NCBI GenBank assembly: GCA_018335935.1
Contig: JAGXRG010000057.1
Location: forward strand, 218,449 to 282,448
Source of the DNA: Chitinophagaceae bacterium
Lineage (GTDB): Bacteria > Bacteroidota > Bacteroidia > Chitinophagales > Chitinophagaceae
Direction: 5' to 3'
DNA: 64,000 bases
Both the position numbers and the translations under genes were made by a program. How positions within the stretch are numbered: the first letter of the stretch is position 1; every line of letters starts with the position of its first letter. Below, in pieces: positions 23,595-32,945 of this stretch. The notes beneath the pieces are model-generated. The model was given only the letters and a program-made list of their open reading frames with translations, had not been told where the DNA came from and searched no databases.

Positions 23595-24512
23595 TTAAAC
23601 TTCACTTACGCCTTGTTTACTAATTTTTGAAACATAGGTTTTAGCTTCTATATTGAACTCCCGATAAATTTCTATCATTTCTTTTTCTACTTTCTCTGCA
23701 ATTTTTTTTGTGGTACTAAACATAAATATAGAAGGTCCAGAACCTGAAATTCCTCCACCAAGAGCACCAACAGTTAGGCTTCTTTTTTTCACTCTATCAA
23801 ATCCGGGAATCAATTTTTTTCTTACAGGTTCAATGATGTCATCTCTTAAACTATTGGCAATAATTTCTGGATTATTTTGTGAAATACCTGCAACCAATGC
23901 AGCTACATTACCCCAATGTTTTACTGCATTTTTCAAACTAATTTCTTTGGGTAAAATGGCTCTTGCTTCGGAAGTTTTAATTTCTATTTGAGGATGAACC
24001 ACTGTTACAAATAATTTAGGCGTTTTTAAAGGAATAATATCTAAAGGATGATTAGAACGAATTAAACAAACTCCTCCATAAATACAAGGTGCAATATTAT
24101 CAGCATGTTTAGAGCCACTAGCTAACTCTTCGCCAAACATAGCAAATTGCACTAATTCGTTTTTTGTAAAATAGTTTTTTAATAGTTTATTCGCTGCAAC
24201 AACCGCTCCTGCAGCACTGGCAGCACTTGAACCTAAACCACTTCCAGGTTTAATAATCTTATTAATCACCACTTTAAATCCAATAGGTTTTTCATAAGCT
24301 TTCATTAAAGCTAAGAGAGCTACACCTGCAACATTTTTTTCTGCTGTTGTTGGCAAACCATATTTATCTTTATGTTGAATGATGAGTTGTGGTTTGTTTA
24401 ATAAAGTCAATTCCATTTCATCTTGTGGATGTTCTAATGCCATTCCTAAAACATCAAAACCACAAACCAAATTAGCAACAGTAGCTGGAGCTTTTATTTT
24501 TATAGTTTTCAT
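23595..24512 (-). CDS. thrB: Homoserine kinase
   Basis: A 305-residue GHMP-family kinase that phosphorylates homoserine. The ATP-binding motif PGSGLGSSAASAAGAVVA lies at residues 89-106, the N-terminal APATVANLVCGFDVLG is family-specific, and the C-terminal GGGISGSGPSIFMFS is the third GHMP motif. It lies between thrA (seven-base gap) and thrC (nine-base gap) in a compact operon. Confidence 0.95.
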   Translation of the reverse strand: MKTIKIKAPATVANLVCGFDVLGMALEHPQDEMELTLLNKPQLIIQHKDKYGLPTTAEKNVAGVALLALMKAYEKPIGFKVVINKIIKPGSGLGSSAASAAGAVVAANKLLKNYFTKNELVQFAMFGEELASGSKHADNIAPCIYGGVCLIRSNHPLDIIPLKTPKLFVTVVHPQIEIKTSEARAILPKEISLKNAVKHWGNVAALVAGISQNNPEIIANSLRDDIIEPVRKKLIPGFDRVKKRSLTVGALGGGISGSGPSIFMFSTTKKIAEKVEKEMIEIYREFNIEAKTYVSKISKQGVSEV

Positions 24513-24519
24513 ATTTTAA

Positions 24520-26979
24520 TTATTGATTAGCCACTCTCATAATATCTGCAAACACACCACTGGCAGTAACTTCAGCCCCTGCACCGGCACCTTTTACTAC
24601 CAAAGGTTGTTCAGGATAACGAATGGTATAAAACAATACTATATTGTCTTTTCCGTATAAATGATATAAGTCGTGCTGAGGATCTATTTGTTGTAAACCT
24701 ACTGATGCTTTTCCAGTTTTGCCATTCTGAGATTCATAAGAAGCTACAAATTTTAATTTCTTGCCATTAACATGTGCGGCTTCAAATATTTTTTTGAAGT
24801 GTGCTTCTTCTTTTTCCATGGCTTTATAAAAATCAGCAACAGAACCTTGCATGCACGATGCTGGTAAAAAAGATTCATTTTCTATATCATCCATTTCAAT
24901 GTGTTCACCAGACTCTCTTGCTAAAATCATAATCTTACGCATCACATCGGTTCCACTCAAATCTAATCTTGGGTCAGGTTCTGTGTAACCTTCATCCTGT
25001 GCTTGTTTCACAACTTCAGCAAATAATTTCTTTCCATCGTAATGATTAAACACAAAATTTAAAGTACCACTTAACACTGCTTGTATGCGTTGAACACGAT
25101 CGCCACTTCTAATTAAATCATTCAATGTTGCAATTACTGGTAAACCAGCACCAACATTGGTTTCAAACAAAAACTGACAATTATATTCTCTAGCAGTATC
25201 TTTTAATTTTTTATAATAATCGTATTGATAAGATGCTGCAACTTTATTACAAGCTACCACTGAAATGCTTTTTTGTAAGAAGAGTTCATAATGCAATGCA
25301 ATATTTTCATTGGCTGTAACATCTACAAACACTGAGTTTCTAGCATTTTTATTTTGTATGATGGTTGCAAAGTTTTTGATATCCATTGCATCTCCTTCTT
25401 GTAAATGATTTTGATAATTATTTAAATCAATGCCTTCATCATCAAAATACATTTTCTTACTATTAGCAATGCCTAATACTCGAAGTTGCAATTGCATTTT
25501 TGTTTGAAGATATTCTTGTTGTTGTTGTAATTGTGCAATTAGTTTAGCCCCTACATTTCCCAAGCCAACAATAAAAATATTAATCTGTTTGTACGAGGTT
25601 TCAAAAAAGGCTTCATGTAAAACGTTAAGTGCTTTTTTAACATCTTCATAAGCAATGACTGTAGAAATATTTCTTTCACTAGAGCCCTGTGCAATGGCTC
25701 TAATATTAATACCATTTTTACCAATGGCACTAAACATATTACCACTAATGCCTGTATGGTTTTTCATATTATCACCCACCAAAGCAACAATGGATAAGTT
25801 GGTTTCAACAATCAATGGATCTACTTTTCCAATTTCAATTTCATAAGCAAAAGTTTCATCAATAACATCTTTGGCTTTTCTTGCTAGTGATTCTTCAATA
25901 GCTACACAAATAGAATGTTCAGATGATGATTGTGTAATGAGAATGACATTGATTTTAGCTTGTGATAAAGCCTCGAACAAACGTTTTGAAAAACCCGGAA
26001 TGCCCACCATGCCACTACCTTCTAAACTTAATAAAGCAATTTTATTAATGCTAGATATGCCACGAATATTGCTAGTGCTTTCAATTGTGTCGTTGGTGAT
26101 TTTTGTACCAATATCAGCTGGTGCAAATGTGTTCTTGATCCATACATTGATATTTTTTTTCATCACAGGAATCAAGGTTGGAGGATAAATTACTTTAGCT
26201 CCAAAATGAGATAACTCCATAGCTTCTTGAAAAGAAATCTGAGGAATGATTTTGGCATTTTGCACCATTCTTGGGTCTGCAGTCATCATGCCACTTACAT
26301 CAGTCCAAATTTCAACATCTTTAGTTTCTAATGCAGCAGCAATAATAGCTGCAGTATAATCAGAACCTCCACGTCCCAAAGTAGTGGTATTGCCTTGTGC
26401 ATCTTGAGCAATAAAACCTGGTAAAACTGTTACTTGATTTTTTGATGATGAAAAATATTGTTGAATGCAATTGTTCGACTTATCAAAATCTACCAATGCA
26501 TTTGAAAAATTTGAATTTGTTTTTATAAGTTCTCTAGAATCTTTAAAACCTGCTGAAATCTTTAAAGCAGAAAAATAAGCAGCAATAATTTGTGAGGATA
26601 ATAATTCACCAAAAGCAACCACTCTATCACTGGTTTTGTTGGATAATTCTTTCAATAAAAAAATACCATGACAAATATCTTTTAGCTCATTGCAAATATT
26701 TTGAACAATCGCATCAACTTCGGCTTGTTTATTATTTGGAATTAATTGCTCAACTAAGTTTTTATGATGGGCCTCTATTTCTGATAAAAACGTTGAATAT
26801 TCAATATTTCCCTTTGCAGCAGTTTGCACAGCATGAAGCAATTTATCAGTAATTCCAGAGCTTGCAGAAACAACAACAATTACGGGCTCTGTTTGTTGAT
26901 ATTTTTCTACAATAGCAACTACTTGCTTAATATTTTCAGCATTAGCTACTGACGTACCTCCAAATTTTAAAACATGCAT
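24520..26979 (-). CDS. thrA: Bifunctional aspartokinase / homoserine dehydrogenase
   Basis: An 819-residue fusion, the size of E. coli ThrA (820). The aspartokinase domain (1 to about 290) opens with LKFGGTSVANAENI and has GRGGSDYTAAIIAAAL and WTDVSGMMTADPR. Two ACT domains occupy about 310-460, the site of threonine feedback in the E. coli enzyme. The homoserine dehydrogenase begins near residue 468 with IFIVGLGNVGAKL and includes FETNVGAGLPVIATLNDL and GYTEPDPRLDLSGTDVMRKI. It is the first gene of thrABC. A short perfect hairpin lies about 35 bases before its start, but no leader peptide rich in Thr or Ile codons was found. Confidence 0.96.
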   Translation of the reverse strand: MHVLKFGGTSVANAENIKQVVAIVEKYQQTEPVIVVVSASSGITDKLLHAVQTAAKGNIEYSTFLSEIEAHHKNLVEQLIPNNKQAEVDAIVQNICNELKDICHGIFLLKELSNKTSDRVVAFGELLSSQIIAAYFSALKISAGFKDSRELIKTNSNFSNALVDFDKSNNCIQQYFSSSKNQVTVLPGFIAQDAQGNTTTLGRGGSDYTAAIIAAALETKDVEIWTDVSGMMTADPRMVQNAKIIPQISFQEAMELSHFGAKVIYPPTLIPVMKKNINVWIKNTFAPADIGTKITNDTIESTSNIRGISSINKIALLSLEGSGMVGIPGFSKRLFEALSQAKINVILITQSSSEHSICVAIEESLARKAKDVIDETFAYEIEIGKVDPLIVETNLSIVALVGDNMKNHTGISGNMFSAIGKNGINIRAIAQGSSERNISTVIAYEDVKKALNVLHEAFFETSYKQINIFIVGLGNVGAKLIAQLQQQQEYLQTKMQLQLRVLGIANSKKMYFDDEGIDLNNYQNHLQEGDAMDIKNFATIIQNKNARNSVFVDVTANENIALHYELFLQKSISVVACNKVAASYQYDYYKKLKDTAREYNCQFLFETNVGAGLPVIATLNDLIRSGDRVQRIQAVLSGTLNFVFNHYDGKKLFAEVVKQAQDEGYTEPDPRLDLSGTDVMRKIMILARESGEHIEMDDIENESFLPASCMQGSVADFYKAMEKEEAHFKKIFEAAHVNGKKLKFVASYESQNGKTGKASVGLQQIDPQHDLYHLYGKDNIVLFYTIRYPEQPLVVKGAGAGAEVTASGVFADIMRVANQ

Positions 26980-27014
26980 AATTGAACAACAGTATAAAGT
27001 TGAATAAAAGGATT

Positions 27015-27033
27015 TAACAGCATTTAGCTGTTA
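27015..27033 (-). promoter_or_regulatory. Hairpin in the thrA leader
   Basis: TAACAGC (27015-27021) and GCTGTTA (27027-27033) pair perfectly around a five-base loop, 36 bases before the thrA ATG. No poly-T follows on the minus strand, so it is not a terminator; it could be an operator or a leader structure. Confidence 0.4.
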
Positions 27034-27105
27034 CATCTTAAACGGAGATTAGCTTTAATTGTTGTAAAAAAAGTAGGATTAATAGTACAAATAGAAATTA
27101 TCAAA

Positions 27106-27133
27106 AAAAAGAGGGATTTTAGTCCCTCTTTTT
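27106..27133 (-). terminator. Terminator after the TPR gene
   Basis: AAAAAGAGGGA (27106-27116) pairs with TCCCTCTTTTT (27123-27133). On the minus strand a T run follows the hairpin, 22 bases after the stop of the TPR gene. Confidence 0.88.
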
Positions 27134-27154
27134 AATTATTGTTTAATGCCAGAA

Positions 27155-28339
27155 CTATTTATTTAATTCGCTTAAACCATCTTTAATTATTTTAAAAATT
27201 TCATGTGTTGGTTTAAAAATCTTAGCGAAAGAGTCTTTTGCTGTTTCAAAATAATGTTTAGATAACTTTTTATCTTTTTCCATATGTAATTTTGCCAAAT
27301 AGAAATTAAGATTGCCAAAAACTTTAGGTTCATTTTTATTTTCATTAAGTTTTTCTTTATAAAACAAAATCAGTTCGTTTTCTTTTTTGTGATTCCAGAA
27401 GATTTCTTCTAAATCATTATAAATAGTAGGATTTCCAGCATCAAGATTAAAAAACAGGCTAGTGATTTGAGAAGAATTGTGATGATTTGTTTTTAAGTAA
27501 ATATTAAGCAATGGCTTTAAATTATCATAATTATTTATATCAATAAAATTTGCCTTTTCATAAAAAACAATAGCATTTTTATCATCATTTAATTCAGTGT
27601 AAATTTGAGCTACCATTCTGGCTGCATCACTTTTATAAGAAACATCTTCATATTTTTCTAATGCTTGTTTTGCATAAATTAAAGCACTATCTCTTTCATC
27701 TAAATACAAAAAACAGTATGCTAAATTGTATTGAGCACTGGTATAATTATTATTTAGTTGAATTGATTTAGTGAAATATGGAATAGCTTCTTTATATTTT
27801 TCTTGTGTTGTTTTTATATATCCCATTACATAATAATCTAAGAAGTTAGCACAGTTGTTGTTAATAGATTGTGAATAGTTTTCTTCAATAAGCTTAAAAA
27901 GTTCTTTATTTGTTTTAAGCCAACGATCTCCATATTTAAGATGAACCTCATAATAAAAATCTCCAAGGCCTTTATTGAGTTTACAGTTATTAGGATAAAT
28001 TTTAAGAAGGCTATCTAAAATTTGATCAACCTCAAACATGTGCATGGAATAAGTGCCCTCTTTACCTCTAAAATCTTCAATTTTTTCATTTTTTGATAAA
28101 TCTTTTAATGCAAATAATTGATGCATCATACTTGATACAAAATAATTCAGTACAATTTCTTCTTTAAGTAAAACAGCTTCAATATTTCCATTTTTTGGAT
28201 CGAAATGATTTAACAGATTAAAAGCTGAATCATATTTTTTTTGTTCAATTAAGTGTTTTGCATTTATGATGATTTGAGTAGCTGTTTGTGCATTTAAAAA
28301 AGAACTAATTAATAATATCCAGCTTAAAATAAATTTCAT
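27155..28339 (-). CDS. Exported tetratricopeptide-repeat protein
   Basis: A 394-residue protein with a signal peptide (about 1-18, ending LNAQ). Several TPR units are visible, for example YYVMGYIKTTQEKYKEAIPY with the following FTKSIQLNNNYTSAQYNLAY near residues 165-210, and DDKNAIVFYEKANFIDINNY further on. It has no enzyme domain and probably serves as a scaffold in the periplasm. It lies 23 bases behind the sortilin-like gene on the same strand and is followed by a strong terminator, so the two form one transcript. Confidence 0.78.
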   Translation of the reverse strand: MKFILSWILLISSFLNAQTATQIIINAKHLIEQKKYDSAFNLLNHFDPKNGNIEAVLLKEEIVLNYFVSSMMHQLFALKDLSKNEKIEDFRGKEGTYSMHMFEVDQILDSLLKIYPNNCKLNKGLGDFYYEVHLKYGDRWLKTNKELFKLIEENYSQSINNNCANFLDYYVMGYIKTTQEKYKEAIPYFTKSIQLNNNYTSAQYNLAYCFLYLDERDSALIYAKQALEKYEDVSYKSDAARMVAQIYTELNDDKNAIVFYEKANFIDINNYDNLKPLLNIYLKTNHHNSSQITSLFFNLDAGNPTIYNDLEEIFWNHKKENELILFYKEKLNENKNEPKVFGNLNFYLAKLHMEKDKKLSKHYFETAKDSFAKIFKPTHEIFKIIKDGLSELNK

Positions 28340-28362
28340 ATTATAATTATAAAATGATTTAA

Positions 28363-31300
28363 TTATTGTTTAATGCCAAACACTGGCAATTGTTTTTCGT
28401 GAATTAAATTATTGAGACTTTTTAGCTCATTACTTAAAACCGATTTCCAAATATTAATTTGTTCATCAACTTGAGCAGAGAGCACGTCAAACACATCAAG
28501 CACTTGTTTGTTTGGAGCTCCTCTTCCTGCAGCAGCTTGATCGTACAATCCACTCAACTTATCATCTAATCGAATGGGAAAATTCAAAACATCTTGTCCG
28601 CTTTTTGCTTTGGTTTGATGCAATGCTTCTTCAACACTAGTAATTTTTTTAATGATGCTATCTGCTAAATGTTTTACATCTTTTGGATAATCTTTTCCTA
28701 ATAAATCTTTATAGTTGTTCAATTGTGTTCTTAAATCTTTTATGTATTTTAAATGATTAATGACTACACTAAACTTATCTCTAATTTTTATTTGGGTGTT
28801 AAACTGTGCTTGGTAATCTGCTTGAGTAACCTTGTACTGAGGTTCTGCTAAAATATTAAACGCCACTTCGCTGCTATCATTATTCACCTTAACTCTTGCA
28901 TAATATTTTCCTGGAACTGCTTTGGGTGCAGCAAGATTACCATTCCATACAATATAACCCTCAGGAATTTTTTCTGCTTCAGGATAATTCATGTCCCAAA
29001 CAAAATGATTCATGCCAGCATTAAAATCAATTTTATTTTCTTTTGAATCTTTAGTAAAAGTTTTAATGACTTGTTGCTTATCATCCATAATCGTCACACT
29101 ATACTTTGTGCTATCGGTTAGGTTATTAATATAAATAGGAATGGTAATACCATTAGCCACATTGGTTCCTACATTATTTGCATTAGCACCAAATCTTCCT
29201 CCTCTACCTATCATCCTATATTCATCATGTGGTGTAAAAACATGTAAGTTTTTTGAAGTAATAGATGAGGATTTTTGTTGCACTATACTTAAATCATCTA
29301 AAATATAAATACTTCTTCCTTGTGTACCTACAATTAAATCGTTGTTTTTAATGGCTAAATCTGTAATAGGAACAATAGGCAAGTTCAATTGAAATGGTTG
29401 CCAACTTTCTCCATCATTATAACTAATGTACATACCATATTCTGTGCCTGCATATAGCAAACCTTGTTTTTTTCTATCTGCTCTTAACGCTCTTGTGAAA
29501 TGCATTCTATTAATTCCTGCATCAATTCTTTTCCAAGTTTTTCCATAGTCTTCTGTTTTGTATATGTAAGGTGAAAAATCATCTAACTTATATCTTGTTC
29601 CAACAAAATAGGCAACACCTTTTCTTGCAGGATCAGTTTCTATACAATTCCACATGATCCATTTAGGACAATCAGCTGGTGTTACATTCTCCCAAGTTTT
29701 ACCAGCATCTTTACTGATATGTATTAATCCATCATCACTACCTGTCCATAATACATCTTTTTCTAATTCAGATTCTGTTGCAGTAAAAATGGTACAGTAA
29801 TATTCTACACCTGTATTATCTTTAGTAATAGAACCTCCACTAGCAGCTTGTTTGGATTTATCATTTGTGGTTAAATCTGGACTAATTTTTTGCCAAGATT
29901 TTCCTTCGTTTTCTGTAACAAATAAATGATTGGCTGCAGCATATAATTTTTTTGGATTATGTGGAGAGAAGAAGATAGGATAGTTCCATTGAAAGCGATA
30001 TTGCTGAACATCTGCACCTGCACCAATACCATCGTTAGGCCAAACATTGATTAAACGATTTTCGTTGGTTTGATGATCGTATCTTGAAAGAAAGCCCATA
30101 TAACTTCCACCATATGTAATATCTGGGTTGGTAGGGTCAGCAACAACATAACCACTTTCGCCACCAGCAGTGGCCTCAAAATCGTCAGTTGTTATTGCAT
30201 TACTATAACTTCTGCTTCTAATTCTAAATGCAGAATTATCTTGTTGTCCACCTAAAATTCTATAAGGAAAAGAATTATCTGTGCTCACTCTATACACTTG
30301 AACAGTGGGTTGGTTTAAATAAGTGCTCCAATTATTTCCACCATCAAAACTAACTTGTGCCCCACCATCATCAGCAACAATCATACGCTGAGGGTTTTCT
30401 GGATCTATCCATAAATCATGATGATCTCCATGAGGTGTGCTAATGCTTTTAAATGTTTTACCACCATCAACGCTTTTCATAAAATTTACATTAGGGCAGT
30501 ACACAGTGTTCTCATTTTTTGGATCTACAAAAACTTTGGTGTAATACCATGCACGTTGACGAATATTATTATCTGTTGAAACATTTGTAAAGCTTTCTCC
30601 GCCATCATTACTCATAAACAATCCACCTTTTTCATTTTCTATAATAGCATAAATTTTATCTGTGTTAGAAGGAGCAATGGCAACACCAACAATACCCCAT
30701 GTGCCTTTTGGTAAACCTTTTTTTGATGAGATGTTGGTCCATGTTTCTCCACCATCTACACTTTTATATAACCCACTTCCTTCACCTCCACTTTCCATGC
30801 TATAAGGTGTACGAATCACCCTCCACATACCTGCATATAATACAGAAGGATTACCGGATTCCATTACTAAATCGCTACAGCCTGTTTGATTATTAACGAA
30901 TAAAACCTGTTTCCACGATTTTCCACCATCAACAGTTTTATAAACACCACGTTCGTTATTAGGGCCAAATAAATGTCCCATTGCAGCTACTAAAACAACA
31001 TCTGGATTGTTTGGATGAATTACAATTCTAATGATATGACGAGCATCTTTTAGTCCTAAATTCTTCCACGATTTTCCAGCATCATCACTTCGCCACATAC
31101 CACCTAAACCTTCACTCACATTGCCACGCATGGTATTTTCCCCTTCACCAACATACATAATATTTTCAGAGCTTGGTGCTATTGCTATTGCACCAATACT
31201 TCCACCAAAATATTTATCAGTAATATTTTTCCAATTGTTGCCAGCATCTGTGGTTTTAAAAACCCCACCACCAGTTGCACCAAAAAAGAAGGTGTTTTTA

Positions 31301-31497
31301 TTTTTAAAACTACCGGTAACAGCAGCACTTCTTCCTCCTCTAAAAGGCCCAATGAGCCTGTATTTCATTTGAGCAAATAAAATTGAATCAGAATTGCTTT
31401 GTACAGTTGCAATTGCCTGTGTGTTGTTTTTTTTCTTTTGAGAAAATGAAATGGTTAATGTAGTAATGCTAATTAATAAGCAGAGAACTTTTTTCAT
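28363..31497 (-). CDS. Exported sortilin-like BNR/YVTN beta-propeller protein
   Basis: A 1,044-residue protein with a signal peptide (1-19). The region about 45-730 contains many repeats of the type FKTTDAGNNWKNIT, YKTVDGGKSWKQVLF, HISKDAGKTWENVTP and YISYNDGESWQPF, typical of VPS10/sortilin and glycosidase-like ten-bladed propellers. The remaining C-terminal part has a beta domain (about 770-900, including KFYARVKVN-like strands near YYARVKVNNDSSEVAFN) and a helical tail. Such proteins are abundant in Bacteroidota and often annotated as glycosyl hydrolases without evidence of activity. Function here is unknown. Confidence 0.85.
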   Translation of the reverse strand: MKKVLCLLISITTLTISFSQKKKNNTQAIATVQSNSDSILFAQMKYRLIGPFRGGRSAAVTGSFKNKNTFFFGATGGGVFKTTDAGNNWKNITDKYFGGSIGAIAIAPSSENIMYVGEGENTMRGNVSEGLGGMWRSDDAGKSWKNLGLKDARHIIRIVIHPNNPDVVLVAAMGHLFGPNNERGVYKTVDGGKSWKQVLFVNNQTGCSDLVMESGNPSVLYAGMWRVIRTPYSMESGGEGSGLYKSVDGGETWTNISSKKGLPKGTWGIVGVAIAPSNTDKIYAIIENEKGGLFMSNDGGESFTNVSTDNNIRQRAWYYTKVFVDPKNENTVYCPNVNFMKSVDGGKTFKSISTPHGDHHDLWIDPENPQRMIVADDGGAQVSFDGGNNWSTYLNQPTVQVYRVSTDNSFPYRILGGQQDNSAFRIRSRSYSNAITTDDFEATAGGESGYVVADPTNPDITYGGSYMGFLSRYDHQTNENRLINVWPNDGIGAGADVQQYRFQWNYPIFFSPHNPKKLYAAANHLFVTENEGKSWQKISPDLTTNDKSKQAASGGSITKDNTGVEYYCTIFTATESELEKDVLWTGSDDGLIHISKDAGKTWENVTPADCPKWIMWNCIETDPARKGVAYFVGTRYKLDDFSPYIYKTEDYGKTWKRIDAGINRMHFTRALRADRKKQGLLYAGTEYGMYISYNDGESWQPFQLNLPIVPITDLAIKNNDLIVGTQGRSIYILDDLSIVQQKSSSITSKNLHVFTPHDEYRMIGRGGRFGANANNVGTNVANGITIPIYINNLTDSTKYSVTIMDDKQQVIKTFTKDSKENKIDFNAGMNHFVWDMNYPEAEKIPEGYIVWNGNLAAPKAVPGKYYARVKVNNDSSEVAFNILAEPQYKVTQADYQAQFNTQIKIRDKFSVVINHLKYIKDLRTQLNNYKDLLGKDYPKDVKHLADSIIKKITSVEEALHQTKAKSGQDVLNFPIRLDDKLSGLYDQAAAGRGAPNKQVLDVFDVLSAQVDEQINIWKSVLSNELKSLNNLIHEKQLPVFGIKQ

Positions 31498-31563
31498 TGA
31501 TTGTTTGTTTGAAATTTAAAACTAAGAAAATATTGTATTGATTTTGGTAAAAAATGATGACAT

Positions 31564-31590
31564 TAAAAAAGGGCAAAAATTTTGCCCTTT
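31564..31590 (-). terminator. Terminator after the SPFH gene
   Basis: AAAGGGCAAAA (31568-31578) pairs with TTTTGCCCTTT (31580-31590). On the minus strand a run of T follows, 23 bases after the stop of the stomatin-like gene. Confidence 0.85.
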
Positions 31591-31612
31591 GAAATTTTAT
31601 AAAACCCTGAAA

Positions 31613-32473
31613 TTATTTATCTCTCATAATTGGTAAAACACCGCTCATATCTCCAATAACATTAATTAACTCATTGTTTGATGGTAAAACAATTTTGGTA
31701 TTGTTTTTTAGTGAGGTTTCAACGGCTTCTAATTTTCTTAATAACTGAGCATTGCCTTTGAAGTATTCTTCAGCAGCCTCGTTTACTAATTTAATAGCTT
31801 CAGCTTCACCTTCTGCATGTAAAATTTTAGATTGTTTGTAACCTTCTGCTTCTTTAATTTTTGCACGTTTAACACCATCAGCAACTGTTTCTGCAGCAGT
31901 GGCAGAATCAATAGCAGCAATTTTTTCGTTTTCTGCTTTTACTACTTTATTCATAGTTTCTTGCACATCTTTTGGAGGATCTATTTCTTTTAATTCGGTA
32001 CGTACAATTTGAATTCCCCAGCTAATGGTTTCTTCGTGTAAAGTTCTATATAATTCTGCATTAATTTTTCCTCTTTCACTGTTAGCAGATTTTAGGGTAA
32101 GTGTACCAATAATATTTCTTAAAGTAGTTCTTGCTAAGTTTACAATTTGCCATTTATAATTGTTTACATTATAAATGGAGCCTTTAACACTCTCTTCATC
32201 GGCTTTTACTCTAAAGTAAACCTGTGCATCTACTCTGGCATTTAAGTTATCGTTGGTAATAATTTCTTGTGGTTCGGCATCAACCATTTGTTCGGTAACA
32301 TTAACTACAAACATTCTATCAATAATTGGAATAATCCAGTGGAAACCGGGTCCAGCAAACGAAGAATATTTACCTAAACGTTCAATTAAGCCACGTTGTG
32401 TAGGGCGAATAATTTTTACACCCCATAAGAAAAAAAGAACTAGTAAAATGATAATGATATAAGTTGTATTCAT
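31613..32473 (-). CDS. SPFH/stomatin-like membrane protein
   Basis: A 286-residue protein with one N-terminal membrane segment (about 4-20) followed by the SPFH domain: IRPTQRGLIERLGKYSSFAG, PGFHWIIPIIDRMFVVNV and ARVDAQVYFRV. A charged helical region follows (VVKAENEKIAAIDSATAAET, then AEGYKQSKILHAEGEAEAIK), as in stomatins that form oligomeric rings in membrane microdomains. In many genomes it pairs with a NfeD protein, but none is adjacent here. It has its own terminator and a 470-base upstream region. Confidence 0.9.
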   Translation of the reverse strand: MNTTYIIIILLVLFFLWGVKIIRPTQRGLIERLGKYSSFAGPGFHWIIPIIDRMFVVNVTEQMVDAEPQEIITNDNLNARVDAQVYFRVKADEESVKGSIYNVNNYKWQIVNLARTTLRNIIGTLTLKSANSERGKINAELYRTLHEETISWGIQIVRTELKEIDPPKDVQETMNKVVKAENEKIAAIDSATAAETVADGVKRAKIKEAEGYKQSKILHAEGEAEAIKLVNEAAEEYFKGNAQLLRKLEAVETSLKNNTKIVLPSNNELINVIGDMSGVLPIMRDK

Positions 32474-32945
32474 ACAAATAAATTTAAAAATGACTTACAA
32501 TATAGTTTTATTTATTTATATCTTAATAAGTTTATTTAGTACTTGAATTATTTTTAATCATATATCCTATTTTTTAAAGTAGTTATGATAATTAGGAATT
32601 TGAATTAATAAACTTCTTAAAAGAAAGAGTAAATGTTAATAACTTCAGTCGAAAATAATTTTAAAACGAGAAGTTTGTAGATTTAAACTTAAGCATTGTT
32701 TATCATTTCATTAGTTTATTATTTTTTTACGAATATTTATCAATTAAAACCTTATGTAGTAGCCGTTCTACATGAATTTTAATAAATTCATAATAGAGTG
32801 TTTAATCTTATTTTTTTATTAAAATAAATATCATTTATTCGCGTTTAATTGAAGTAACTCGTTTTATATTCTTTTTATAAAACTTCACTAATTTATTTAA
32901 TAGAAAAACACTAATTATTTTAGAAAGAATAATGTTTTATTTTTT
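32474..32945. other. AT-rich intergenic region between SPFH and the histidine kinase genes
   Basis: This 472-base spacer between two divergent genes has no open frame with family-like sequence. It holds promoters for both sides, none matching TAnnTTTG cleanly. ATGTAG (32754-32759) and CTACAT (32768-32773) form a small inverted repeat with an 8-base loop, followed by GAATTTTAATAAATTC, itself self-complementary. I see no RNA gene. Confidence 0.5.

Noticed and set aside
26592..26852. Plus-strand open frame inside thrA
   Set aside because: It is the antisense shadow of a well-supported gene and shows no family features.
26980..27100. Threonine attenuator before thrA
   Set aside because: No short reading frame rich in Thr or Ile codons and no T run after the hairpin.
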